Positions 1 through 8,807 of a stretch of 62,231 bases of DNA are shown here, one piece after another. How positions within the stretch are numbered: the stretch's first letter is position 1; the number at the start of each line of letters is the position of its first letter. A program made the position numbers and the translations under genes. Origin of the DNA: Pandoraea sp. (lineage in GTDB: Bacteria > Pseudomonadota > Gammaproteobacteria > Burkholderiales > Burkholderiaceae); contig NZ_SCSK01000027.1 of assembly GCF_004297875.1 (NCBI RefSeq), positions 1 through 62,231 on the forward strand. Reading direction: 5' to 3'. The notes beneath the pieces are model-generated. The model was not told where the DNA came from. It made no database searches and worked only from the letters and a program-made list of their open reading frames with translations.

Positions 1-594
1 GGGCAAACTGCCTGCGCGGGCTGGTCGGCGCATCTGGATTTCAGCGGAAAATCGCACGCAAAACACTCCTGAACATTGCTTCGCTCTTCGTGACGAGGCG
101 CTTTTCAACAGCCTGCTAGGTCTTTGACGGCGTGCCAGCTTGAGAGCCGCAGAATTTATTAAAATAGGTAAATGTTACCCTCGCTACCTTATGTAATTTT
201 GCACAAGAAAAAATAAGATAGTATTCCGAATAAATCTCGTAAAACTATAAGTGCTTTACTATCCATCCACTTTTGGCTTAAAATAAAAAAGCCGATTCGT
301 TCGGTAAACAAAAAATTGCTGCGTACTCACCGCTTGGTGGGCAGCCCATAAACCTGCCAGATTCCCATTTGCTGGTTTAGAAATTCGCGCCTTTTCAATG
401 AAGGTGTATCGAGACGCCAAGGCATTCATGATGCCGAAGCTTGTCTCTCATGTCGTTTCGACGACGTCTAGTCGGTCTCCGTAGCCTATGTCAGGCCTTC
501 GGAACAGATCGTTACAGCGCAAGGCAGCTATAAGTTGTCATGCTTGACCGCGATGTGCATTGTTTCGCGCATCGCTGCCGACCCAAAAGGGAGC
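1..594. other. AT-rich intergenic stretch, no gene recognised
   Basis: No convincing gene is seen. The first ~115 bases are GC-rich and hold short open frames running in from the left edge, ending near TTTTCAACAGCCTGCTAGG (about 103-121). This resembles the edge of an insertion sequence or the tail of a truncated gene, but I cannot identify it. Bases ~150-320 are strongly AT-rich and include a small inverted repeat GGTAA-ATG-TTACC (167-179). That is a plausible promoter/operator zone for the transporter operon starting at 595, but no clear -35/-10 pair stands out. Confidence 0.4.
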
Positions 595-1317
595 ATGAAC
601 GTGGCGAAGCATTATCAAAAATTTATTCTCGGGGTGGTCCTGATCGCTGCGCTCGCAGCCGGTCTGGTCTGGTGGATCGGCCTTGACGTCATTGCCGACT
701 ACCAGGACGATCTCCAGTACTACGTCATCGCGCACCTGAGTCTGGTCGGACGCTCGATGGTGCTCGCGCTCTTCACCGGTATTCCGGCGGGAATCGTGTT
801 GAGCCGGCCCCTGTTCAGCAAGCAGGCCGAACGCGTGATGCAAATTTTCAATGTTGGCAACACGCTGCCGTCGCTGGCCGTACTGGCGCTGTCGATGGCG
901 GTGCTTGGCATCGGCGATCGCCCGGCGGTACTTGCGTTGTGGCTCGCGTCGCTGTTGCCGATCGTGCGCAACACTTTCGAGGGACTGCGGCAGGTGTCGC
1001 CCGCGCTGCGTGAATCGGCCCGCGGCATGGGGATGACTCCGCTCCAATCCCTTTTCAAGGTCGAGCTTCCCAATGCGATGCCAGTCATCATGGGCGGCGT
1101 GCGTACCGCATTGGTGATCAATGTCGGCACTGCGCCGCTCGCATTCCTGATCGGCGCCACCAGCCTGGGCGCCCTTATTTTTCCCGGCATTTATCTCAAC
1201 GATCAGAGCCAACTGCTGTTGGGCGCCGGCGGCACCGCACTGCTGGCGATCGTGCTCGATGGCCTGGTGGCCTTCGGCAGTCAACTGATGTTCGAGCGTC
1301 GCGGTCTATCGCGGTGA
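595..1317 (+). CDS. osmoprotectant ABC transporter permease (OpuCB/OsmW/YehW type)
   Basis: Inner-membrane permease of a glycine betaine/choline/carnitine-type importer, about 240 residues with about six hydrophobic segments. The binding-protein-dependent transport signature falls around ESARGMGMTPLQSLFKVELP, the loop that couples to the ATPase. The frame is open from a TTG at 535, but the ATG at 595 follows AAAAGGGAGC and fits the usual N-terminus (MNVAKHYQK), so it is preferred. It is the first of four same-strand genes (permease, binding protein, permease, ATPase), a complete OpuC/OsmU-like set. The next gene starts 56 bases after this stop. The exact substrate cannot be read from sequence. 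Confidence 0.88.
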   Translation: MNVAKHYQKFILGVVLIAALAAGLVWWIGLDVIADYQDDLQYYVIAHLSLVGRSMVLALFTGIPAGIVLSRPLFSKQAERVMQIFNVGNTLPSLAVLALSMAVLGIGDRPAVLALWLASLLPIVRNTFEGLRQVSPALRESARGMGMTPLQSLFKVELPNAMPVIMGGVRTALVINVGTAPLAFLIGATSLGALIFPGIYLNDQSQLLLGAGGTALLAIVLDGLVAFGSQLMFERRGLSR

Positions 1318-1373
1318 TTGCGCGATGCAAGCCGGACGATTTCCGTCGTTGTTCATTTCATAAGGAATTCACA

Positions 1374-2276
1374 GTGAAAAAACTATTCACACGCTGCTCT
1401 CTCGCATTCGGGGCGCTGTTCGCCGCCGTTTTCAGTCTTCACGCCGCAGCGGCCGATATCACCGTGGGCGGCAAGAATTTCACCGAGCAGTTGCTGCTCT
1501 CCTCGATGACGTCTCAATACCTGGAAGCCAAGGGGTATTCAGTCGATTTGAAGAATGGTCTGGGCAGCGTTGTGATGCGTCAGGCCTTGGTCAACGGACA
1601 GTTGGATGTGGCGTGGGAGTACACCGGCACGGCGCTGATCGTCTACGACAAAATCAAAACCAAGCTCGATCGCGACGCGACCTACCAGACGGTCAAACGG
1701 CTCGACGCGAAACGCGGGCTCATTTGGCTCAACCCGGCCGATCTCAACGATACCTACGCGTTCGCAATGCAGCGCAAAGTGGCCGAGGCGGACGGCATCG
1801 ACTCGGTGTCCGATCTCGTGAAGAAGCTCAAGACCGACCCCAAGGTCAAGAATTATGTATTCGCCTCGGACATGGAATTCGTCGGTCGTCCCGATGGTCT
1901 GCGGCCGATGGAAAAGCTCTATGGTTTCCGTTTCAAGCGCTCGCATGTCCGGCAGATGGATCCGGGCCTGGTCTACACGTCGCTGCGCGATGGTCAGGTT
2001 CAGATCGGGCTGGTCTACACGACCGACGGCCGCAACAAGGGCTTCGACTTCAAAGTGTTGAAGGACGACAAGCATTTCTTCCCCGCCTACGCGGCAACGC
2101 CCGTGGTGCGTGAGGCCACGCTGAAGAAATATCCGAAGCTGGCCGAACAGCTCAACGCCCTGTCGGCCAAGCTCGATGACAAGGTAATGACGAAGCTCAA
2201 CGCTGAAGTGGACATCGACAAGCAGCCGGTGAACAAAGTGGCCGCAGACTTCCTGCGCGCGCAAGGCCTGATTTGA
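1374..2276 (+). CDS. osmoprotectant ABC transporter substrate-binding protein (OpuAC/OsmF family)
   Basis: Periplasmic binding protein of 300 residues. The N-terminus is a signal peptide (MKKLFTRCSLAFGALFAAVF, initiator GTG) with likely cleavage after the HAAAA region. The mature part begins ADITVGGKNFTEQLLLSSM, the hallmark start of the OpuAC quaternary-amine family, with the AWEYTGTAL segment further on. The GTG at 1374 is chosen over an upstream ATG because AAGGA lies 7 bases ahead and it begins the signal peptide. Located between the two permeases, it should deliver betaine, choline or a related osmolyte to them. Confidence 0.88.
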   Translation: MKKLFTRCSLAFGALFAAVFSLHAAAADITVGGKNFTEQLLLSSMTSQYLEAKGYSVDLKNGLGSVVMRQALVNGQLDVAWEYTGTALIVYDKIKTKLDRDATYQTVKRLDAKRGLIWLNPADLNDTYAFAMQRKVAEADGIDSVSDLVKKLKTDPKVKNYVFASDMEFVGRPDGLRPMEKLYGFRFKRSHVRQMDPGLVYTSLRDGQVQIGLVYTTDGRNKGFDFKVLKDDKHFFPAYAATPVVREATLKKYPKLAEQLNALSAKLDDKVMTKLNAEVDIDKQPVNKVAADFLRAQGLI

Positions 2277-2316
2277 GTATCACGACACCGCTCTTTGATT
2301 TGAGCCGGACTTGCCC

Positions 2317-2964
2317 ATGGACATCCTGACATACCTGCTCGCCAACCTGCACCGCATTCTGCATCTGACGCTTGAGCACGCCATGCTGGTGGGTGTGGCA
2401 GTCGGCTGCGCCGTATTGATCGGGGTGCCGTTGGGCATCCTGGTCACGCGCTACCGGTGGCTGTCGGGTGCCGTGCTGGGATTGGCCACCGTCGTGCTGA
2501 CGATTCCGTCGATCGCACTTTTCGGGCTGATGATCCCGGTGCTCTCGCATATCGGGCAAGGCATCGGCTATGCGCCTGCGGTAGCGGCCGTATTTCTGTA
2601 TGCATTGCTGCCGATCATGCGCAACACCTGTCTGGCCTTGCAGCACATCGACGCGAGCATCAAGGAGGCCGGCATCGGGATCGGCATGACGTTCTGGCAG
2701 CGTCTGCGGTTGGTCGATTTGCCGTTGGCCGTGCCCGTCATTCTGGGCGGTGTGCGCACTGCGGTCGTGATGAACATCGGCGTCATGGCGATTGCCGCCG
2801 TGGTCGGCGCGGGCGGCCTGGGGGTGCTGATTCTGCGCGGCATCAGTCAGAGCGATATTCGCCAGTTGGTGGTCGGTGCGGTGATGGTCAGCCTGTTGGC
2901 GATCGTCGCTGACTGGCTGCTCAATCGCCTGCAGCGCGCCCTTACGCCCAAAGGAATTCGATAA
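2317..2964 (+). CDS. osmoprotectant ABC transporter permease (OpuCD/OsmY/YehY type)
   Basis: Second inner-membrane permease of the importer, about 215 residues with about six membrane spans. The ATPase-coupling loop lies around KEAGIGIGMTFWQRLRLVDL, matching the equivalent loop of the first permease, so the two probably form the heterodimeric channel. The ATG at 2317 is taken as the start; a TTG six bases earlier is in the same frame. It lies 40 bases after the binding-protein stop and ends two bases before the ATPase start, consistent with one transcript. Confidence 0.87.
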   Translation: MDILTYLLANLHRILHLTLEHAMLVGVAVGCAVLIGVPLGILVTRYRWLSGAVLGLATVVLTIPSIALFGLMIPVLSHIGQGIGYAPAVAAVFLYALLPIMRNTCLALQHIDASIKEAGIGIGMTFWQRLRLVDLPLAVPVILGGVRTAVVMNIGVMAIAAVVGAGGLGVLILRGISQSDIRQLVVGAVMVSLLAIVADWLLNRLQRALTPKGIR

Positions 2965-2966
2965 TC

Positions 2967-4139
2967 ATGATCAGACTCGAGCAACTCACCAAGACCTTCT
3001 CCCAGAAGGACGGCACCCAATTCACGGCGGTCGACTCCGTCAGCTTGACCGTCCCGGAGGGCGAGATCTGCGTTTTCCTTGGGCCTTCCGGTTGTGGGAA
3101 AACTACCTCGCTGAAAATGATCAATCGGCTGATTCCTCCAACCTCCGGAAAGGTGTTTCTCAATGGAGAGGACACCACTGGCATCAATGCCGTCGAGTTG
3201 CGCCGGCATATCGGCTATGTGATTCAGCAGATCGGCCTGTTTCCCAATATGACGATCGAGGAAAACATCACCGTCGTGCCGCGTTTGCTGGGCTGGGATC
3301 GCAAGCGTTGCCGAGCGCGCGCGATCGAGTTGATGGCGATGGTTTCGCTCGACCCGAAGCAATACCTCGGCCGCTACCCGCGCGAGCTGTCGGGCGGGCA
3401 GCAACAGCGTATCGGCGTAATTCGCGCGCTGGCCGCGGATCCGCCGGTGCTGCTGATGGACGAACCGTTCGGGGCGGTCGACCCGATCAACCGGGAATCG
3501 ATCCAGAATGAGTTTTTCCAAATGCAGCGCCAGCTCAAGAAGACCGTCATCATGGTCAGCCACGACATTGACGAGGCGATCAAGCTCGGAGATCGCGTGG
3601 CGATATTTCGCCAGGGCAAGCTGGTTCAGTACGATCACCCCGATAAAATGCTGGCACAGCCGGCGAACGACTTCGTTGCCACCTTTGTCGGCCATGACCG
3701 AACGCTCAAACGGCTGCTGTTGGTGCGTGCCGAGGATGCCGCTGTGCGACAGCCCACTATCGATGCGAATCGTCCGCTACAGGACGCCTATGCGATGATG
3801 GACGAATTGGACGCTCGCCATCTGGTCGTCACCCAGCAAAGCGGTCATACGCTGGGGTACGTGGCGCGGCGCGATGCGCGCGGCACGCAAGGGACCTGTG
3901 CCGAGCGGGTGCGTCCGTTCAAGGCCGTTGCCGCGCCTGACGACAATTTGCGCATTCTGCTCTCACGTATGTACGAGCACAATTTGGCGTGGTTGCCGGT
4001 GCTCGACGTGGCGGGCGCATATCTTGGCGAGGTCACACAGGACTCAATCGCCGATTATTTGAGCTCCGGCCGCTCCCGCGGCGAGGTGTCGAGTGTTTTG
4101 ACACCGCAGGCAGTGCCGGTCCGCGCAGTCCCTGCGTGA
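2967..4139 (+). CDS. osmoprotectant ABC transporter ATP-binding protein with CBS domains (OpuCA/OsmV type)
   Basis: 390-residue ATPase energising the importer. Walker A is GPSGCGKT (about residue 38), the signature is LSGGQQQRIG and Walker B is VLLMDEPFGAVDP. The switch histidine follows in VSHDIDEA. Residues ~250-370 form a tandem CBS-type region (ends with the AWLPVLDVAGAYLG stretch), the module that senses ionic strength in OpuA/ProV relatives. The ATG at 2967 follows AAAGGAATTCG. It is the last transporter gene; the CBS part suggests activity is gated by osmotic or ionic state, which is inference from family behaviour. Confidence 0.9.
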   Translation: MIRLEQLTKTFSQKDGTQFTAVDSVSLTVPEGEICVFLGPSGCGKTTSLKMINRLIPPTSGKVFLNGEDTTGINAVELRRHIGYVIQQIGLFPNMTIEENITVVPRLLGWDRKRCRARAIELMAMVSLDPKQYLGRYPRELSGGQQQRIGVIRALAADPPVLLMDEPFGAVDPINRESIQNEFFQMQRQLKKTVIMVSHDIDEAIKLGDRVAIFRQGKLVQYDHPDKMLAQPANDFVATFVGHDRTLKRLLLVRAEDAAVRQPTIDANRPLQDAYAMMDELDARHLVVTQQSGHTLGYVARRDARGTQGTCAERVRPFKAVAAPDDNLRILLSRMYEHNLAWLPVLDVAGAYLGEVTQDSIADYLSSGRSRGEVSSVLTPQAVPVRAVPA

Positions 4140-4196
4140 GATTCGTCGCCACTCATCCCCCCGAGCTTAAAACCAACGTTCATCGGAGTTGCCTGG

Positions 4197-5459
4197 ATGT
4201 GGTTGAATGCCATTGAGCATTTTTGGGCCGACCCGCTGGCCCGTGTGGGCTCCAGTCTGACGTTACTCGTTCTGGTGGCGTATTTCCTTTACTGGATTTC
4301 GCATCGGTTGTTGCTCCGCGCGATGCGGGTGGTCGTACTGCGCACCTCCTGGCGATGGGACGACACCATGCTCGACGCCGGCGTGTTCCAGCGCCTGGCG
4401 CAGATGGTGCCGTTTCTCGTTATCCAGGGCGGCATCGATCTCGTGCCTGATGTTCCGGCCCGCGTCGACCAGATCATTCGCAACGTTGCGCTCTCCGGTG
4501 CCGTGCTGTTCGGCATGCTCGCGCTCAGTGCTGCGCTGAGCGCCCTGCAAGTTGCCTACGCGGCAACGCCTCACGCCCGCACGCGCTCGATCAAGGGCTA
4601 CGTGCAACTCGGCAAAATCGCCGTCTTCGTGTTCGGTGGCGTCGCGATTATCGCGACGCTGGTCGATCGCTCGCCGTGGCTTTTGCTGTCCGGGCTGGGT
4701 GCGATGTCGGCGGTGCTGCTGCTGGTGTTCAAGGACACACTGCTGTCGCTGGTCGCGAGCGTGCTGCTGACCTCCAACGATATGCTGCGCGTGGGCGACT
4801 GGATAGAAATGCCTCAGGTCGGCGCCGACGGCGATGTCATCGATATTGCGCTGCATACCGTCAAAGTGCAGAACTGGGACAAGACCATCACGACGATTCC
4901 CACCTGGCGCCTGATTTCCGAAAGCTTCCGCAATTGGCGCGGCATGCAGCTGGCCGGTGGGCGCCGCATCAAGCGAACCTTGCGAATCGATACGGCCAGC
5001 GTCCATTTTCTTGACGAGGCCGCCGTCGCGCGGCTGGCGGCGCTGCGTTTGCTCACGCCTTATCTCGAGAAAAAGCGCGAAGAGCTCGAGGCCGCCAATC
5101 GCAGCCTGGGCGATAGCGCGCAATTCGCCGCGAACCGTCGACGTCTGACCAACATCGGGACATTCAGGGCTTACATGAGCGCCTACCTGCAGGCCCACCC
5201 GGACGTGCACCAGGAGATGACCTGCATGGTGCGATCCCTCGAGCCCGACGCCAACGGCATCCCGATCGAAATTTATTGTTTCACGCGCACCATCATCTGG
5301 GGCGACTACGAGCGTATTCAGGGCGACATCTTCGATCACCTCCTGGCGATCCTGCCCGAATTCGGCTTGCGCCTGTATCAGAATCTGGGGGGCGCCGACA
5401 TGCGCCTGACCTGGATGCAAGGCGAGGCGAATTCGTCGGTGTCGGCGCGGGCTGCCTGA
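4197..5459 (+). CDS. mechanosensitive ion channel, MscS family (YbdG/MscM-like)
   Basis: 420-residue inner-membrane protein with about five N-terminal hydrophobic segments, then an MscS pore/beta domain. The MscS-like core includes the MLRVGDWIEMP segment. The following TIPTWRLISESFRNWRGM and GGRRIKRTLRI stretches are typical of the YbdG/MscM subgroup rather than of small MscS. It should open under membrane tension to release solutes during hypo-osmotic shock. It lies 57 bases after the osmoprotectant ATPase on the same strand, so uptake and emergency release of osmolytes are neighbours and may be co-transcribed. Confidence 0.85.
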   Translation: MWLNAIEHFWADPLARVGSSLTLLVLVAYFLYWISHRLLLRAMRVVVLRTSWRWDDTMLDAGVFQRLAQMVPFLVIQGGIDLVPDVPARVDQIIRNVALSGAVLFGMLALSAALSALQVAYAATPHARTRSIKGYVQLGKIAVFVFGGVAIIATLVDRSPWLLLSGLGAMSAVLLLVFKDTLLSLVASVLLTSNDMLRVGDWIEMPQVGADGDVIDIALHTVKVQNWDKTITTIPTWRLISESFRNWRGMQLAGGRRIKRTLRIDTASVHFLDEAAVARLAALRLLTPYLEKKREELEAANRSLGDSAQFAANRRRLTNIGTFRAYMSAYLQAHPDVHQEMTCMVRSLEPDANGIPIEIYCFTRTIIWGDYERIQGDIFDHLLAILPEFGLRLYQNLGGADMRLTWMQGEANSSVSARAA

Positions 5460-5493
5460 GCGGGCCGGCCAAGGTCGGGCGCGCAAAAAAACA

Positions 5494-5526
5494 GGGCTTT
5501 CGCACACCACGTGCGAAAGCCCTTTT
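5494..5526. terminator. bidirectional rho-independent terminator
   Basis: A perfect 12-bp stem GGGCTTTCGCAC / GTGCGAAAGCCC with loop ACCAC is followed by TTTT on the plus strand and preceded by a run of seven A on the other side. It therefore works as a terminator in both directions. It sits between the convergent MscS-type gene (+) and the old-yellow-enzyme gene (-). Confidence 0.92.
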
Positions 5527-5556
5527 CACTGGCCAAAGATGCGGATTGCCGTGCTA

Positions 5557-6669
5557 TCAGGCCGCTTCGGCGAGCGATGGATAGTCGATGTAGCCGCGCG
5601 CGTCGCCGCCGTAGAGCGTGCTTTTATCGAGCGGGTTGAGCGGGCCGCCGGTTTTCAGGCGTTCGACAAGATCCGGATTCGAAATGAACGGCCGACCGAA
5701 AGCGATCAGATCCGCCGCGTTGGTGGTACGCGCCTGCACGGCCAGCGGCAGGTCGTAGCCGTTGTTGGCCATGTAAATGCCGTTGAAAATGCGACGCAGC
5801 TTTTGCAAGTCGAAGCCGCCTTCGACCGTGCGGGGACCGCCGGTAGCTCCTTCGACGACGTGCAGATAAACCAGGTTGAAGCGATTCAGTTGTTCTACCA
5901 AATAGGTGAACAGCGGCTCGGGATTGCTATCGGCGATATCGTTGGCCGGGCTGACCGGCGAAATGCGAATGCCCACGCGCTCGGCGCCCCATACATCGAC
6001 GACCGCTTGCGTGACCTCCAACACCAGGCGGGCACGGTTCTCGATGCTGCCGCCGTAGGCGTCGGTGCGCAGATTGGTTTTGTCGCGCAGGAATTGATCG
6101 AGCAAATAGCCATTGGCCGCGTGGATTTCCACACCGTCGAAGCCGGCGCGCTTGGCGCACTCTGCCGCATGGCGATATTGCGCGACGATGCCCGGAATCT
6201 CCGCTGTCTCGAGCGCGCGAGGTGTCACGTGCGGCTGGAACCCGGTCTCGGTGAAAGCCTTGCCATTCGGCGTCACGGCCGACGGGGCCACCGGCAGCGC
6301 GTTGTCCGCCTGCAGCGACGGATGCGAAATGCGCCCGACGTGCCACAACTGGCAGAAAATGCGACCGCCCTTGGCGTGTATGGCGTCGGTCACCAGACGC
6401 CAGCCGGCGACTTGCGCCTCGGTGTAGATCCCAGGGGTAAATGCGTAGCCCTTGCCCTGCTGAGAGATATTGGTGGCTTCGCTCACGATCAACCCGGCGG
6501 AGGCGCGCTGCGCATAATACTGGGCGTTCATGGGGCCGGGCGCGTCGCCCTGTCCGACGCGGCTGCGGGTGAGCGGCGCCATGACGATGCGATTGCGCAA
6601 GGTGATCGGGCCGAGTTGCACCGGATCGAAAAGATCGGTCTCGGGATTTTGCGGATTGGCTTGGTTCAT
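5557..6669 (-). CDS. nemA: old yellow enzyme family alkene reductase (NemA-like)
   Basis: 370-residue FMN-dependent NAD(P)H reductase of electrophilic alkenes, nitro-esters and maleimides. It opens with LFDPVQLGPITLRNRIVMAPLTRSR, and the conserved FCQLWHVGRISH and GVEIHAANGYLLDQFLRD segments (substrate/FMN-binding His-Ala-Asn) are present, followed by the FMN phosphate region RPFISNPDLVERL. Length is normal for the family. It lies 36 bases downstream of the MFS gene on the same strand, so both are probably expressed from the promoter controlled by the divergent TetR gene. The natural substrate is unknown. Confidence 0.9.
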   Translation of the reverse strand: MNQANPQNPETDLFDPVQLGPITLRNRIVMAPLTRSRVGQGDAPGPMNAQYYAQRASAGLIVSEATNISQQGKGYAFTPGIYTEAQVAGWRLVTDAIHAKGGRIFCQLWHVGRISHPSLQADNALPVAPSAVTPNGKAFTETGFQPHVTPRALETAEIPGIVAQYRHAAECAKRAGFDGVEIHAANGYLLDQFLRDKTNLRTDAYGGSIENRARLVLEVTQAVVDVWGAERVGIRISPVSPANDIADSNPEPLFTYLVEQLNRFNLVYLHVVEGATGGPRTVEGGFDLQKLRRIFNGIYMANNGYDLPLAVQARTTNAADLIAFGRPFISNPDLVERLKTGGPLNPLDKSTLYGGDARGYIDYPSLAEAA

Positions 6670-6705
6670 TGCAATAGTTCCTCTTGGATGGGATCGCCTT
6701 GCATA

Positions 6706-7986
6706 TCAGGCGAGCGAAGTTGAATTCGTTTGCGGTTGGCCCCGGTTGATGCGCAACACCAACAGCGCGCCCACCAGGCAGACGCCGCCGGCGAGCATCG
6801 AGGCAAGCGTGTAGGTGCCCAGGCTCGCCCGTAAAATGCCGGCCACAAGCGCGGCAGTCGCCGCGCCCAGCTGGTGGCCAGCGACAATCCAGCCGAAAAC
6901 TACCGGTGCCGCCGCTTTGCCGAACACGTCGGTCGTCAGCCGCACCGTCGGCGGCACCGTGGCGATCCAGTCAAGCCCATAGAAGAGGGCAAACACCGGC
7001 AGGCCGAAAAAATCGAGGCCGAAAGCATACGGCAGGTAAATCAGCGACAAGCCGCGCAAGCCGTAATACCAAAACAGCAGGACGCGGCTGTTGAAACGGT
7101 CCGAGAGCCAGCCCGACATCGTCGTGCCGAACAGGTCCAGTATGCCCATGGTGGCGAGAATGCTGGCTCCGCGCACTTCCGACAGGCCGTGGTCGCCGCA
7201 CATGGCGATGAAATGCGTGCCGATGTAACCATTGGTGCTGGCGCCGCAAATGAAAAAACTGAAGAAGAGTAGCCAGAAATCGCGCTTGCGAGCGGCATGA
7301 AAGAGCGTGCGAAAGGCGTTCGTCAGCGGATTGCCAGGGCTTGCCGCAGCGGTGTCGTCGTGCGTGGCGCCATAGGGGCGCTGTGCCACCGCAGCCGGCC
7401 GCTCCGGCAGGAAAATGGCAACCAGCGGCAGTACCGCCGCGCATATGGCGGCTACCATCAGGACCACGGGTCGCCAGCCGTGATGCTCGATGATTGCTGC
7501 CATCATCGGCAGGAATACCAATTGACCGGTGGCCGAGCTGGCGGTGAGCAAACCCATGGCGAGCCCGCGATGGGTGCTGAACCAGCGGTTGACGATCGTC
7601 GCGGAGAGCGTGAGCGCGGCGACGCCGGTGCCGCCGCCGACCAGCACACCCCACAGCAGCACCATTTGCCAGGGTGCGCTCATGCGCGCGCTCAGAGCGG
7701 TCCCGAATGCCAGCACGGCGAGTGCGCCGACGATCGTCGGACGCACGCCGAAGCGCTGCATCGCGGCGGCCGCGAAAGGACCGGTCAGGCCGTACAGCGC
7801 CAGGTTCACCGAGATGGCGAGCGAAATCGTCGCGCGGCTCCAGCCGAATTCGTGCTCGAGCGGCACCATCATGACGCTGGGCGTCGCACGAATGCCGGCG
7901 GTTGACAGCAACACCAGAAACACGATGGCCACGACAATCCACGCGTAGTGGATGCGCCCGGCACTCCAGTTGGCCAACGCTTTCAT
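6706..7986 (-). CDS. major facilitator superfamily transporter
   Basis: About 426 residues with roughly 12 membrane spans. The ATG at 7986 follows AAGGAATCC and starts MKALANWSAGRIHYAWIVV; the frame stays open upstream but crosses the promoter and operator region. The N-terminal GRIHYAWIVVAIVFLVLL and GIRATPSVMMVPLEHEFGWS pattern is like monocarboxylate or oxalate/formate-antiporter-type MFS proteins. The cargo cannot be deduced. Its neighbours are a flavin alkene reductase and a TetR repressor, which suggests a detoxification or catabolic module for an electrophilic compound. Confidence 0.82.
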   Translation of the reverse strand: MKALANWSAGRIHYAWIVVAIVFLVLLSTAGIRATPSVMMVPLEHEFGWSRATISLAISVNLALYGLTGPFAAAAMQRFGVRPTIVGALAVLAFGTALSARMSAPWQMVLLWGVLVGGGTGVAALTLSATIVNRWFSTHRGLAMGLLTASSATGQLVFLPMMAAIIEHHGWRPVVLMVAAICAAVLPLVAIFLPERPAAVAQRPYGATHDDTAAASPGNPLTNAFRTLFHAARKRDFWLLFFSFFICGASTNGYIGTHFIAMCGDHGLSEVRGASILATMGILDLFGTTMSGWLSDRFNSRVLLFWYYGLRGLSLIYLPYAFGLDFFGLPVFALFYGLDWIATVPPTVRLTTDVFGKAAAPVVFGWIVAGHQLGAATAALVAGILRASLGTYTLASMLAGGVCLVGALLVLRINRGQPQTNSTSLA

Positions 7987-8035
7987 GATGGATTCCTTGG
8001 ACTCGATGAATTGCAATACGCGACACAGCGACGGT

Positions 8036-8084
8036 GTTACTGATCGGTCACATTGAGCTTGCAATCATATGAACCGATCGGTAA
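8036..8084. promoter_or_regulatory. pair of operator-like palindromes in the MFS/TetR divergent region
   Basis: Two related sites face each other: TTACTGATCGGTCA (8037-8050) and, on the other strand, TTACCGATCGGTTC (8084-8071), the latter holding the perfect 10-bp palindrome ACCGATCGGT (8073-8082). They lie between the divergent MFS and TetR starts, where a TetR dimer would repress both genes. The shared core YGATCGGTY is seen directly; binding by the neighbouring TetR protein is inferred. Confidence 0.65.
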
Positions 8085-8115
8085 CATGTCAAGCGAAAGC
8101 AGGAGATGCATACCG

Positions 8116-8778
8116 ATGCCAGCCAAGCCGGCCACCCCGAAGAAAGAATCCAGACCCGCTCGCACCAAGGCGGCCAGGACGGTCGTGCCCGGCGATCAGG
8201 CGCAAGCGCATCTGCTCGAGGCGGCGATGGAGCTGTTTCAGCGCGAAGGAATTCATGCGGTGGGGGTCGACGCGGTGGTCAAGCGAGCCGGCGTCAACAA
8301 GATGTGCCTTTATCGACAATTCGCCTCGAAAGACGAACTGATCTTGGCTTACCTCAAGCGCCAGGACGAGGCCTGCCTGGCGCGCCTGGACCAGAGCATC
8401 GCATGCCGTCCGGGCGAGCCGCGGCGGCAACTCGAGCAGATTTTCATCGACTTGGCGCAACGCGCCAGTTCCCCCGATTATCGCGGCTGCCCGTTCATCA
8501 ACGTGGCGGCTGAGTTTCCGGAACGCGATCATCCGGCGCGAAAACTGGTGGCGGCCAACAAGGCCGCGCTCGTCTCGCGGCTTACCGCGCTGGTGGAGGC
8601 CCTGCCGGTGTCTGACCCGACCTCGCTGGTCAACACGCTCGCGCTGCTGCTCGAGGGCGCTTATGCGGCGAGTCAGACCTTCGGTGCCGGCAACAGCCCG
8701 CTGGCGACTCTGCCGACTGTGGCGGCCCAGTTGATCGACGCGGCGATCGCGTCCAGCGCGCCAGCCGTCGCCGGCTGA
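8116..8778 (+). CDS. TetR/AcrR family transcriptional regulator
   Basis: 220 residues if started at the ATG at 8116, which has AGGAG ten bases upstream; an in-frame ATG at 8086 is possible but lies nearly on the operator. Residues ~30-80 form the TetR DNA-binding domain (LLEAAMELFQREGIHAVGVD, then KRAGVNKMCLYRQFASKDEL). The C-terminal ligand domain contains cysteines, one in the conserved-looking patch YRGCPFINVAAEFPE (Cys ~125). It is divergent from the MFS-alkene reductase pair. By analogy with NemR it may sense electrophiles, but that is a guess. Confidence 0.87.
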   Translation: MPAKPATPKKESRPARTKAARTVVPGDQAQAHLLEAAMELFQREGIHAVGVDAVVKRAGVNKMCLYRQFASKDELILAYLKRQDEACLARLDQSIACRPGEPRRQLEQIFIDLAQRASSPDYRGCPFINVAAEFPERDHPARKLVAANKAALVSRLTALVEALPVSDPTSLVNTLALLLEGAYAASQTFGAGNSPLATLPTVAAQLIDAAIASSAPAVAG

Positions 8779-8807
8779 GATTTCCAGCCAGGGCTCTGGC
8801 CGCGGGG

